From assembly GCA_030248295.1 (NCBI GenBank), contig JASANH010000601.1:1-64000 (forward strand): a DNA stretch of 64,000 nt. The letters are read 5' to 3'. A model generated the notes under the pieces. The model saw nothing but the letters and a program-made list of their open reading frames with translations, searched no databases and was not told the origin of the DNA. The DNA comes from Mesodorylaimus sp. YZB2_4 (Eukaryota; Nematoda; Enoplea; Dorylaimida; Dorylaimidae). Positions 12,046 through 22,244 of this stretch are shown here, piece after piece. Made by a program: the position numbers and the translations under genes. The number at the start of each line of letters is the position of its first letter. Position 1 is the first letter of the stretch.

Positions 12046-13365
12046 GGACACTTCGTCCCCGCCATTTCGTCCCCGCCTTTTCGTCCCTGCCGTTTCGTCC
12101 CTGGCCATTTCGTCCCCGGCCTTTTTCGCCCCTGACCCACTTCGTCCCCGGCCAACATACGAGTATAAATAACCTCAGTGCTCTGCTGCAATGACTTTGT
12201 TATTGTTTCGAACTCATTGTCAGTTTTACGGTGGGTGTTTTCTCATAAAATTTCTTCTAATATTTGTGCGTTGGCCTCTCTCAGTCGTCACGAAAATGGC
12301 GGACAGTGTCGTTTCAGTTCGTAACAAACGGAAACTGATCCATGAAAACCACGTGTATCTCTTTTCGAAGATGACAGCGAATGGGGAGAATGCAATTTTG
12401 GTTTGCGATACCAACAAACGAAAGAGAGATCAAGAGCACATGCATCAAGCGAAGTGTAAAGGACGAGTATGGACCGCTGGATACGAGGGTGAAGTCATCA
12501 AGGTCGTGAATCCTCACAATCACGCCGCACAAGCTGCGAAACCAGCAGCTCTGAAAGCAGTCCAAGAAATCAAAGAGCGTGCGACTTCGACTTACGAACA
12601 GCCGCAGCAAATACTGGCAAATATCGTCGCCGAACTTCCTGCGGACGTTGCTGTCTTGATACCGAAAAAGCCTGCGCTCAAGAAAACGATACGTCGCGCC
12701 CGGAACGATGACGCAGATCACCCCGCTCAGCCTCGAACGCCAGAAGACCTGGTTATTCCTCAGGTACGCCGATGTGATACTTTGAGTTACATGAGTTAGG
12801 ACACTGAAAGTAATTTTTTTACAGCGCTACAAGGAAATTCAAGTGGACGGAGTCGTAGAACCATTTTTAATGTATGACTCCGAGAATCAGCTTCTCCCTG
12901 GAAGAATTTTAATTTTTTCAACACGAGGCAACCTACAGCTTCTTGCTCAAAGTCGGCAATGGTTCGCAAGTACGAGGTCGCTCAGCTAGTGGCTGGAAAC
13001 CCCGCCAACTCGAGAAAAAGCAAGAAATACGCGGCCATCTCTGCCCGTATCAAGACCATCGTTGAAGATTTTCAAAATCGTGATCTTATTCCTTATTTAA
13101 GTGGTATTGCATATAACTATGAGTTGGCTTAGGTTTGGTTGGGGTTTGGGTCGTGCTTTATCATTAATGCATTCTTGGTTGACATCACTTTTTTCTGTGA
13201 CAAGTACATATGAGTACACAGTACAGTGAGGAAACAGTGAGTCGATTAGACAACTGGGGACGAAATGGGTCAGGGACGTAAAAGGCCGGGGACGAAATGG
13301 CCAGGGACGAAACGGCAGGGACGAAAAGGCGGGGACGAAATGGCGGGGACGAAATGACCTACAAC
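12039..13365 (+). mobile_element. Defective MULE (Mutator-like) transposon with 9-bp target duplication
   Basis: The direct repeat CGACGAGCG (12030-12038 and 13366-13374) brackets the element, the 9-bp duplication size expected for MULEs. Both ends carry long inverted arrays of a GGGACGAAAnGGC-type unit (about 12050-12160 and 13256-13355, opposite orientation), forming a tandem-repeat terminal inverted repeat. Between them lie the two ends of a MULE-type ORF, but the DDE core is missing. The element sits between two PP1 pseudogene copies. Confidence 0.8.
12296..13131 (+). pseudogene. MULE transposase with FLYWCH-like N-terminal domain, catalytic core deleted
   Basis: Exon 1 (12296-12763) encodes MADSVVSVRNKRKLIHENH then VYLFSK and CKGRVWT, the pattern of FLYWCH-type zinc-finger domains found at the N terminus of animal MULE transposases. 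After a GT-AG intron, 12825-12989 encodes GRILIFSTRGNLQLLAQS then RQWF, the block that normally leads into (W)F.DGTF. It then runs into a stop. Just downstream, in another frame, 12973-13131 encodes YAAISARIKTIVEDF and YLSGIAYN, the family's C-terminal element. The whole DDE nuclease between these blocks has been lost with a frame change, so this copy is non-autonomous. Confidence 0.7.
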
Positions 13366-13529
13366 CGACGAGCGCAGGCCGCTGACCATTTTGGCGAGTA
13401 CCACTGGGCGGATGGCGGGCGGTGTAAAGTACGAGCAAATTCTCACACAGGGCTGTCGGTCTGCACACAGTTCTGCTCATCCAACTCTTCCTACTCAAAA
13501 ACCCCACACGTCTTTACAACAGCCTCAAT

Positions 13530-13640
13530 GCGTCCGAGGATTCGGCTTACGGTTCTCTCAGCATTGCTTGGGAGTGAGTGGACCCAGGTTCGATCCATGG
13601 CGATGGAGATCAGCTTGCGAACCGCAAACCCTCGCTGAGC
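13530..13640 (+). repeat. tRNA-derived SINE-like sequence, copy 2
   Basis: Contains CCCAGGTTCGATCC, a near-perfect tRNA B box, preceded by sequence alignable with the copy at 10341-10450 (shared ATTGCTTGGGAG). The A-box region is degraded. Confidence 0.45.
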
Positions 13641-13734
13641 TTGCACACCAGGCCATGAATGACTCACCTGGGACTGACGTGGTGCTCTCTCTTGTAGAGA
13701 CCAGCCAGACGAGTAGAACCTGAGACATGTGAGG

Positions 13735-13950
13735 AATGGCCCTAAGTCGGAAATCGACCCGATCATTCGACTCGACATCGATGGTGTCGATGTCGTCGGA
13801 CGGACCAGAGGAGATCGGCCACCTCTTCGTTGTTCCGGATCGGCTCGATTGGCATGGGCAGGTTCCGAATGTCGTCCAAACTGCGCAGTCTCTTTGCTGG
13901 AACTGTTGTCTGAATGTCAAGTAGTGATTGATTGGTTGACAGATTCCAAG
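13735..13950 (-). pseudogene. PP1-type phosphatase pseudogene fragment, copy 2
   Basis: On the minus strand this encodes LRSLDDIRNLPMPIEPIR followed by EEVADLLWSVR. Its DNA aligns closely with 11190-11350 of copy 1, including flanking intron sequence. Only this middle exon is recognisable. It is one of two related blocks that flank the MULE. Confidence 0.7.
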
Positions 13951-14488
13951 TCGTCGTTGACAACGAGTAATAGATATTCTCAGGTCAAACTAAATTAAAA
14001 ACGAAGAAAGGCCAATCTGGCTCATATACTGTAGTTTGAGGCGGATCCGCCAGCTTGCTCGGCATGCAAAACGTCTCCATCTGTTCTACAGTATCAGACC
14101 GTTGATCGCGTGACTCGTAGCTTAGCCGCCGAATGATACTGTATCGAGTAGAAAGTTCTGATCCGGAGGCGCATGCGTTCTTCATGTGATCTATGGGGCC
14201 ATCCATAAAGGTCGACCGCAGCTTAGGGGGGGAGGGGGTTGGCAAAAAGTGGTCAGCTGCGGTCGGGGGAGTGGGAGGGGTAGCGGCCAATGGTCGACCG
14301 CAGCAAATTTTTAGACTTTTGATGACAAAAAACACCTTTCATTTTCACCAGTGGTGCGCGTTCAAACATTCAAAACTTTTTGTCTTCTCTTCTCCTCGGT
14401 CGTTCATTCTCGATAATGCAATTTCGGTTTTATCAGGACTCTTACTCCTAACTGGAATGATATCTTATCCGATAGGGGAAAGTTGGGA

Positions 14489-14575
14489 GGCGATGGCTAA
14501 GCTGATTAAGGCGTTGATCCGCCTTTCTAGTCCGCAACCCTGACAGGGAGGCCGAGGTTCTATTCCGACGGAGGA
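14489..14575 (+). repeat. tRNA-like SINE head inside the composite element
   Basis: The segment begins GGAGGCGATGGCTAAGCTGA, matching the A-box consensus TRGCNNAGYNGG, and about 50 bases later has GAGGTTCTATTCC, matching the B box apart from the central bases. The same sequence is present in reverse orientation at about 45275-45365, at the same relative place in copy B. It therefore travels as part of the DNA element. Confidence 0.55.
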
Positions 14576-15011
14576 CGGCAGTTTAGTAGCTTGTCGTTGG
14601 CTTTGGACACCTGGCTCCGGGCGACACCACGTTACTGTCAAACGGCGGACGCCCACCCAAGGGGCAGAGAATTGGGGAGCTGTCCTCGAACACCAGTCGA
14701 GATGGGTCCCTAAGCTAACGATAAGGCCAAGCACCTTCTCACCCTGTATGCCCTCGTGTTGAGGTGCTCCCAGTGAAGACACATGGAGCCTTCCATGAGA
14801 GCTGGTCACCTCTAGGGACAGGTCGGGATCACCTTTTTCCGGGATTGGGATCAGGGCAAGCCCGATCGGGATCGGAATTTTTTGTTTGAGGTCGAACAGT
14901 TCGCACACACGAAGGAGATGAGTCTATTTTCCAGACCAAAGCACACTTTAGTCATCCATGTTTTTTATCAGGTTGAGTTTCAGTCATTATAAATTAGCTG
15001 AAATTGATTAG

Positions 15012-15480
15012 CCGTATTTCCTCGAAATTCTCCCCGCGGGAGAAATTTTTTCAAATGGGTCCCAGACGGGGGAGAATAACAGAGGGGGGATGATTTTCAG
15101 AGGGGGGAGAATAAAACTCAAACATTTTCCAGATGCCATGATAGAAAGATAGACAGCCTAACGATAAAGCTTTCCAACAAGTACCGCCAAGTTTGTTTAT
15201 TTTAATACTTTTCTTCCCGTATTCATGCTACTTCAAGCCGAATTCAATGAATATGCACGATATCTTCGTCTTCAACCTCGCCTTCATCATCTGACTCTGC
15301 AAAGAAAACATTTTCTATCACGCTAACACTCATATCCTTCACATTTTCCACACCTGATGATACTGTGCGGTAATTCAAATTTGTCCCCGGGGGAGGATTT
15401 CCAGAGGGGGAAAATAAAGTTTAATCGGGGTCTAGACAGGGGAGAATAACCAGAGGGGGAGGATTTAGAGGAAATTCGAT
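15012..15480. repeat. Degraded MITE nested in composite element copy A
   Basis: The left end reads CCGTATTTCCTCGAAATTCT and the right end is a mutated inverted copy. The interior has several purine-rich GGGGGAGAATAA repeats. The better-preserved relative at 44677-44843 defines the family. Confidence 0.6.
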
Positions 15481-16100
15481 ACATTCGCATTTTCGATACT
15501 CGTCCAGCAAGGTCAGGCTGGGCTAAGTAAAATCAGTGTTGCTATTATTATCGATTTGAGCCGATGTTGCTGTTGCCTCTTCATCGCTTCTGCTTCATGG
15601 CAGATATGATGAATCAGAATGTACCTGCCATGCTTATGCATATCATAATTATTAGCAGAATCCCGATGGCTCAATGTCAGGATCAGGATCGGGATCCCAA
15701 CCTGTCCCTCACAGCCTCGCTTATCATCTCATGACTGCTGGCCATCTAATATGATTGGAAGTCCCGTAGAGAACTGGGCTGGCGCGGCCCAATCCGCAAA
15801 GCTTTAAAAAAATATGGGGAAAAGTTGTGGGAAAAGTTTGTGGAGGCGTTTACAAAATATAAATCCGCCCCATGAATCAAAAACAGATGGGTCTTCGAAG
15901 GAGAGGGCACCTTGTCAAGCTCAAGAAAGCATAAGACGAAACATTTCACAAAACTGCGTTTGGAAGGGGGGTATGGCTGAGGTGGTCGACCATTTTGGGG
16001 GGGGGGGGGGCTCGCGAGAAGTGGTCGGCATGCGGTCAGGGGGGGGAAGGGGGGGTCAAAAAATCGAGATTTTGTGCGGTCGACCTTTATGGATGGCCCC

Positions 16101-17857
16101 TATTCAAACAGCTGCTCTACTGTTTTTTTTGGCTTTTCGAATAGTCGTTTGAGCGAAATCGCTGCTGGCCACAGAAACGAATAAATAGCCGCCAGCGGGA
16201 GCACAGACCAATGTGCGTTTTGTAGGAATGACCCATGTTTATTTAGAGAAAAACAGTTTTTGCTATCGTAAAAACCAAAATCTTGAAAGCCTGTCTAGGT
16301 TTTGAGTTCTGCATAATTTCAGTAGACGCAGTTCACTGACACACCAATAAGAACGCGGGCAAAGGCGAGTAGGTGGCTATTACTGTGATGGGATTGGTGA
16401 AATTTGCTGCGAAATAACGGGAAGTTCCTGTGAACTCATGACACGAGTGCGTACAGTAAACATAAAACTAGATCATGACGTCGAGATATAAGTGAACAGG
16501 TCGTGTGACTAACATGGAAGAAGCCCCTACATAGTGTTCCTGCTCTTATGAGCCTGTTGTAATAGCCTAGGAACGGCCTAGGCGTGCGGATAACCAAACG
16601 ATACGAACAAGCAAAGAGCTTTACTGATTCACGACCGCACGGGGCAAACACACACATCAGACTGACTGGCGAAACCTCGCTCAGCCGACAAGGCACACTA
16701 CCCAGACAGGGAACGGCGCGCTAGGCACGCGAACAAAGAGGAGCGGGCGGAAATGAGTCAGACAGGTGGGGACAGCTAGGCTGTCTCGGGGTACCAGTTC
16801 GAAAACATATAGGGGCAGACCTGGATCGAACGAACAAGAGCCATCCATGATGACTCGAATGGCCACACCCTTACAATGTCACTTTTTAAAACCTTTAAAC
16901 GGAGTACAGCATTCCAGGGTAATTTCTGTCAGACACGCTATTTAGTTTATGCATATCAGGTAACCAGAGGAAGGATTTGGGCATGATAGAGCTAGGGATT
17001 GAGAAATAAGGCCACAATGAAAGATCTCTTGCTACACAGGGAACTATCAGGCAAAATCGTTATTCTTTACGTGCGTGAAATTGTGGTTTTGACACTGACA
17101 TCAGCAAGCGTATTTTAGACACTCTCTCCTCGTGGTCGAGTAGGCCAGCTATCCTCAGCCAGTCATAGATAGGCTGCGTGAAAATGCAATGGCTGGTCTA
17201 AAAACCTTTTTCGTCTGTGATAACTGACTTTTTGAAAATAATTTGAGGTAAATCTTCCTCTAGCTTACAGCTAGTATTTTTGTGGTTGTGTCACCCATTC
17301 CCCCTTCTCTACTTTTTCAGAATAGAGATTTTAAAGCACACTTATGTATGTTATGTGCATGTCAGAAAGCGTAATATCTCTCATTGAAGTCAGTAGGCAA
17401 GTATCTGTTTTAAGTCACGTCCATCAGTTTGGTAAACGGCGTAGGCCAGTTTCTTTATTGTCAGCCACATTGTCAGTTGAAATGATCTTGGATTAATTTG
17501 GTGTCAAACACTCACAGTTGCCTGGTTTGAAATCTTGAGCTTCTACTGCTCTATTTTTTAAAAAACATTTACTCTTTTAAGGACAAAATACTGTCAAAAC
17601 AAAATACTAGTTTTCAACGAAAACGGATTGGCGAACAATAATCAGCGCTTTAATTTGGGAACCATCATCATAATGATCAGCCAACTCTGGCCATTTTTGA
17701 GTAAGCGCAGGAGACATGTAAACTTTATTGTTGCAAACCGGAAACCAAATTGGCTGACATTTGAAAGGTCGCAATCAAAAACAGGCTACAGATTAATTGC
17801 ATTATTGCCACTAAAATTTTGCCGCGCAAACAGTAGTCAGGCCTAAAAAGAGCGCAG
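16101..17857. other. Intergenic, no gene seen
   Basis: No coding frame or repeat family is recognised. The final part is the upstream region of the first GBA copy. Confidence 0.4.
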
Positions 17858-17865
17858 TATAAAAT
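17858..17865 (+). promoter_or_regulatory. TATA box of GBA copy 1
   Basis: TATAAAAT lies 63 bases upstream of the ATG at 17921. The second GBA copy has the same TATAAAATCG at almost the same distance. Confidence 0.6.
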
Positions 17866-18764
17866 CGGGAGGAAATCGGAAAGAGCTCATTTTGTTGCTG
17901 TCCATTGTTGACGACAAGCAATGCTAATCCAAAAAATTTTTTTTACTCTTCTTGCTCTTTCCGTTACATGGGATGGAGGTTAGTCAGAGTTGGTCAGGGG
18001 CAGTATTTTGTAACACTGTTTATGTGCTTTTACACCGAGGGGTATCCTTAGAGGGCAGTGCAGCAGAGTACAAGACCATTCTGAATCCAGCTAGAAATAT
18101 TTTCTGATCGAGCATTTGATCGAAATATGCTGTCTCTACCTCATCATGGTAAGTTTAGAGGAACAGAGCCAACACCCTTCTGAAGCTGACCGATACTCGA
18201 ACCCATTCCTAATCTCATTGTCAGCCAGCTAATCTGTAACCCTGGTGCAAACATTTTTTATCACCTCTTTCAATGTTGCAGTCGATGCTGGCGGTTGTTC
18301 GCCGCGCGTCGCCCCCCAACATGGACACTCCGATGTGTGTGTGCAACTACACCTATTGCGATGAAGTGGAACCGATCGGCACTGTTGGAGTCAATGACAT
18401 AGTGACCTACGTTTCAACCAGGAGCGGCAAACGACTACAACGAAAAGTTATTTAAAAAAGTTCGTCCTATTTCATTTTTCTGGACACCATCAAATTCTGA
18501 AAAACAACTTTTTCAGGTCCACCCGTGTCATCACTCGTGGAAGCAGTGTTAGTACAGATAAACCCTGCGACAACTTATCAAACAATTACCGGTTTTGGTG
18601 GCACCCTAACTGATGCAGCCGCCTTAAATATTTTGAATATTAGCGACTTGTGCTCGGGTGCATTGCAAAACAACTTACTGAAGTCATACTTCAGTGCTGA
18701 TGGAGGTATATAGGTACTGGCACTGTCGTCTACATTGTGTTCCACAGGAATGCAATTCTTGCAG

Positions 18765-18898
18765 GGGTGGGCTACAATCTAGTCCGCATCGCGATCGGTA
18801 GCAATGATGGCTCTCAACGAACTTACACATACGCTGATACCCCTGGCGACTTCGACCTAAACGACTTTGGCCTGGCCCCAGAGGACTTCTCATTGAAG
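18765..18898 (+). repeat. GBA copy 1, exon 4 version a
   Basis: 134-bp exon encoding GVGYNLVRIAIGSNDGSQ and YTYADTPGDFDLNDF. It has the same length, borders and phase as the copy at 19277-19410. Confidence 0.85.
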
Positions 18899-19276
18899 GT
18901 ACTACAGTAAATGAAAAAATCTTGCGCCTTCGTAGCCGAGAAGACTACTAGTCTATCACTGGCGAGAGCTCAGCTTAGTGCCAGGAAGATAATTTTGTGT
19001 GCAAGATGTCCCTTCGCCCAATGGTATACGTAATTCGAAGACTGCAACGGGTGCTGATTCAAACCTGCTATACCAAGACCCGTGGTATAGGTGCTCCAGC
19101 GCCACAGCGTCAATACGAAATTGAGCATAGACACAAACAATATACAGCACAAGTTTGTGAAATGCTCCTCTTCAGATACCAGCTATTCGAAAAATACAAA
19201 AATACAACGCAAAAAGGTATGTAGGGCACAGGTCGTGTCGCTTGCATGATGTTTAACAGGGATACAACTCTTGCAG

Positions 19277-19410
19277 GGGTGGGCTACAATCTAATCCGCA
19301 TTTCGCTCGGCAGCAATGATGGCTCTCCTCGAATTTACACATACGCTGATACCCCTGGCGACTTCGACCTGAACGACTTTGGCCTGGCCCCAGAGGACTT
19401 TACGTTGAAG
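19277..19410 (+). repeat. GBA copy 1, exon 4 version b (tandem exon duplication)
   Basis: 134-bp exon encoding GVGYNLIRISLGSNDGSP and YTYADTPGDFDLNDF, with its own acceptor and donor. Because 134 is not divisible by three, using both copies would shift the frame, so they can only be alternatives. Confidence 0.85.
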
Positions 19411-19494
19411 GTATGGAAAAATGCTGGGAGAAGTGTGCTTCTTACCTAACCACTCCAAGGACTGTCGCTGAAGGGTGTTCAGCTCACTGCCGGT

Positions 19495-19645
19495 CCTTCC
19501 GTTCACCCGTTTTGCAGGAGTAACTGGTGAAACACCCGTCGGACGGACTCGTCCAGGACGGGCCCGTTTTAGACGGACGAACGGATCCGTTAACGGAGAC
19601 GTGGTGATACGGGGCCCTGATGTGAAACGGGTGAAACGGTAGTTG
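19495..19645. repeat. Foldback MITE-like element in GBA copy 1 intron
   Basis: The ends are inverted: CCGTTCACCCGTTTTGC at the left and, on the opposite strand at the right, CCGTTTCACCCGTTTCAC. The interior is rich in ACGG repeats. The element is about 150 bp and non-coding. Confidence 0.6.
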
Positions 19646-21202
19646 TGATGCAAGAACTGTAATGTGCTGATTCAAACCTACACCATTGTACGTTGGTCTA
19701 GCTATTCTGGCACACATACCGACAGCTTCTACACAATGTCGCTAAACACATATACTGTAAAGCATCACACGTGCTCCTCTTTAGATACCAGCTATTCGAA
19801 AGATACAGGAGGCGGCAAAAAATAATGTCAAGATTCAAGCATCCCCATGGACAGCTCCAGCCTGGATGAAAAGATGTAACTGCACGAGGGAAGGCGATTC
19901 GGTGCAGTTTGAGCGCATGCTTATCGGTGATCCAGGGGGACCGTACTACAAGACATGGGCTAAACATTTTGTAAAGTAAGTGACTGAAAACTTTTACGAA
20001 AACGCGACAATTACCTACCAGTTTTTAGATTTCTCGAGGCTTATAAGGATCACAATATCAGCATATGGTCAATCACAACACAGGTGAGTGCTCCCTTTTA
20101 ACAGGTCCTATTTGGGGTCATGGATGATGGAAAAATAATATCTCATTCTCTTTATAGAACGAACCAGCTTCAAGCAACCATGTGCCGTGGCAGTCGCAGG
20201 TGTACTACCCGTGGACTGAGCGAGACTTCATAAAATATGATTTGGGTCCTGCATTGAATAGCAATGGATTTGGTGACGTCAAGCTGTACGTGTTCGATGA
20301 CAATCGATTCCCCTTCATGCCCCTCTGGGTCGGAGATGTACGGACACAAAAAAAACGATACTTGCCTCTCGCTCATTGCAATACTGCTGACTTTCAGATC
20401 GCAAATGACACTGAAGCTCTGCAGTACATCAGTGGTGTGGGCTTGCATTGGTATCTTGACTCTGCGTTCCCTCCTCAACTCTTGGACTCTGTTCATTCGG
20501 TATATCCACAATTGGAACTACTGGTCACAACGGCAAACGTATACGCTCATTTTGTGGGCTTTAATTCGTTTGTTGGACCTAGCTTGACTCCACCAGGACC
20601 GTTTTCAAATTGGCATATGGCACTGGACCACGCGAAAGGCATGATTGAGGTCAGACAGCTTCTTTCATGGGAACAATGACCGTTAAAGTTTGTGGCTTTC
20701 AGAACATGAACCATTGGGTGGCTGGCTGGATGGAATGGGCCCTGGTCACGGTGGCCCCCAATGGTGGCCAGGCTGGGTACCTCCCGCAATAGTGGTCAAC
20801 GCTAGCGGAGAAATATACAAGCAGCCCCTCTATTATGCTGTGGGACACTTTAGGTATCGTCTTGTTGTCCAATGCTCGCTCAGGTGCCAACTTATAGCGT
20901 TATAGCTCCTTCATCCCACCTGGATCCAAGCGCATCGGCTTGACAATATTGAACACTACGCCAATCAATCTTCCAATCATTGCTTTTGAGCGTCCAGACG
21001 CGCTGAAAGTGGTTGTGGCCGTGAATGAGTAGGTTGATATCGGAGCTCACTAGAACTGCAATTCAATTCTATTTTTTTGCTTTTAAGCAAAGCGAATGAT
21101 GTCGCTGCAACCCTTTCCTACAACTTGAATAACCAGCTTGGCTCGCAAACGTTCACTCTGAGCCTGCCTCCCGATAGCATTGTGACAGCTATCATTCAGT
21201 GA

Positions 21203-22104
21203 ACGTAGAATAGTCATCAAACTTATCGTAATGCTTGTTTTCGACATAATTATCTGATGTCATGGTTATATTTATAATGTGTATGTGTGGCAGCGAATAA
21301 TTTGTTAGCAAGCACGGTGGTATCAGAGAAAAGTTAAATCATACCAGTGTTAGAGAAGCCTAATCTCGACGCAAAGATGTTTCCTGGCTTTACAGTAGGT
21401 ACCTACAATTGATTGTACACTCGGCTAGACTGCAGTAAATGTCACTTTGATCAAGCCGCGATGACGCTAATAGCTAATGTGACTTTGGAAAGAAACGTGG
21501 GGCCAGTGGGCTTACGTCAGGGTGCACAAAGCGTAGACGGGAACCACGGTCGCGCGATTGGATCCAATCCACTGAACGTAGGTATACTAGTGCCCACTTT
21601 CGGTGTGCGCACTAGTAAGCCTACCCACAGCAACAACATCCAAGCTGCCACCGATTTTCTATTATTGAGCATATTTTTTAACTTAGTAGACACATGAGGT
21701 ATCAGGTCGACAGTTCTAATCTAATCAGTTCTAATGATCAGAATGAGAAGGAACAGTAATGGAACTACAAATTTGACAGGCTGGGGTTAACATGTAGCTG
21801 AGCCAGCCAAGCTGAACCAACCGCAAGCCACAAACCGTGCCAGCCGCAAACCGAGCCGACCGCGGCCTGAGCTGACTGAGCTGATAGTCGCAATGTGAAC
21901 GACACCTCAGCTGACAAGCTCAGCTGGCTCAGCTCGGGTGGCTCGGCAGCCGAGGTCCAATGTGGACGGCCCTTTACTTTTTGCAAACGCCTCGCAGGCA
22001 CGCATGAGAAAATGGAGGCCGAACACTTGAATACGCTGGGCGCTCATTCTCGGTCATTTCCCTACAGTATGTAGTGGCATGCAAAGTCTTAATTTAAACA
22101 ATTA
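21203..22104. other. Spacer with a GC-rich inverted repeat
   Basis: No gene seen. Around 21790-21960 a sequence built of AGCTGAGCC/GGCTCAGCT units forms imperfect inverted arms about 100 bases apart, possibly a small hAT- or MULE-like MITE. Confidence 0.4.
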
Positions 22105-22244
22105 AGCCCAAAGTATAGTTCGATGCGATGCGTCAAATAAGCGTGCGATGCGGCACTTTTGGGTCAACTGACGATATAAAAGTGTGCCTAAAACGTCGCA
22201 TCGCAAGCTTATTTGACGCATCGCATCGAACTATACTTCCAGCT
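22105..22244. mobile_element. 140-bp PIF/Harbinger MITE related to the autonomous element
   Basis: Both ends carry the inverted sequence AAGTATAGTTCGATGCGATG, matching the terminal repeats of the full element at 30527-34028. The insertion is flanked by TTA on each side (22102-22104, 22245-22247). It has no coding capacity. Confidence 0.85.

Larger units (their letters stand above)
14195..16100. mobile_element. Composite TIR DNA element, copy A (TSD TAT)
   Basis: The ends are inverted copies of GGGGCCATCCATAAAGGTCG (14195 onward; reverse complement ending at 16100), continuing CACCGC-like sub-terminal repeats with several further copies of GGTCGACC. TAT flanks both sides (14192-14194 and 16101-16103), a 3-bp target duplication of the PIF/Harbinger size. 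No transposase is encoded. Inside are a tRNA-like SINE head (about 14489-14575) and a degraded TA-flanked MITE (about 15012-15480). A second, shorter copy lies in inverted orientation at 44085-45648. Confidence 0.8.
17921..21202 (+). pseudogene. Glucosylceramidase (GBA, GH30) copy 1, inactivated
   Basis: Exons by comparison with the intact neighbour: 17921-17978 (signal peptide), 18282-18459, 18517-18705, 18765-18898 or 19277-19410, 19785-19975, 20029-20083, 20158-20337, 20398-20649, 20703-20853, 20906-21028 and 21088-21202. All splice sites survive. Lesions: one extra C in a C6 run (18312-18317); TAA at 18453-18455 in the CVCN/STRSG exon; and a net 10-bp deletion in exon 9 that shifts frame. 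The acid/base NEP motif (20158 onward) is kept, but the nucleophile codon of the (S/T)EA motif is ACG (Thr, 20530-20532) where the neighbour has GAA. Exon 4 is present twice. It could be expressed as a truncated product, but an active hydrolase is excluded. Confidence 0.85.
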
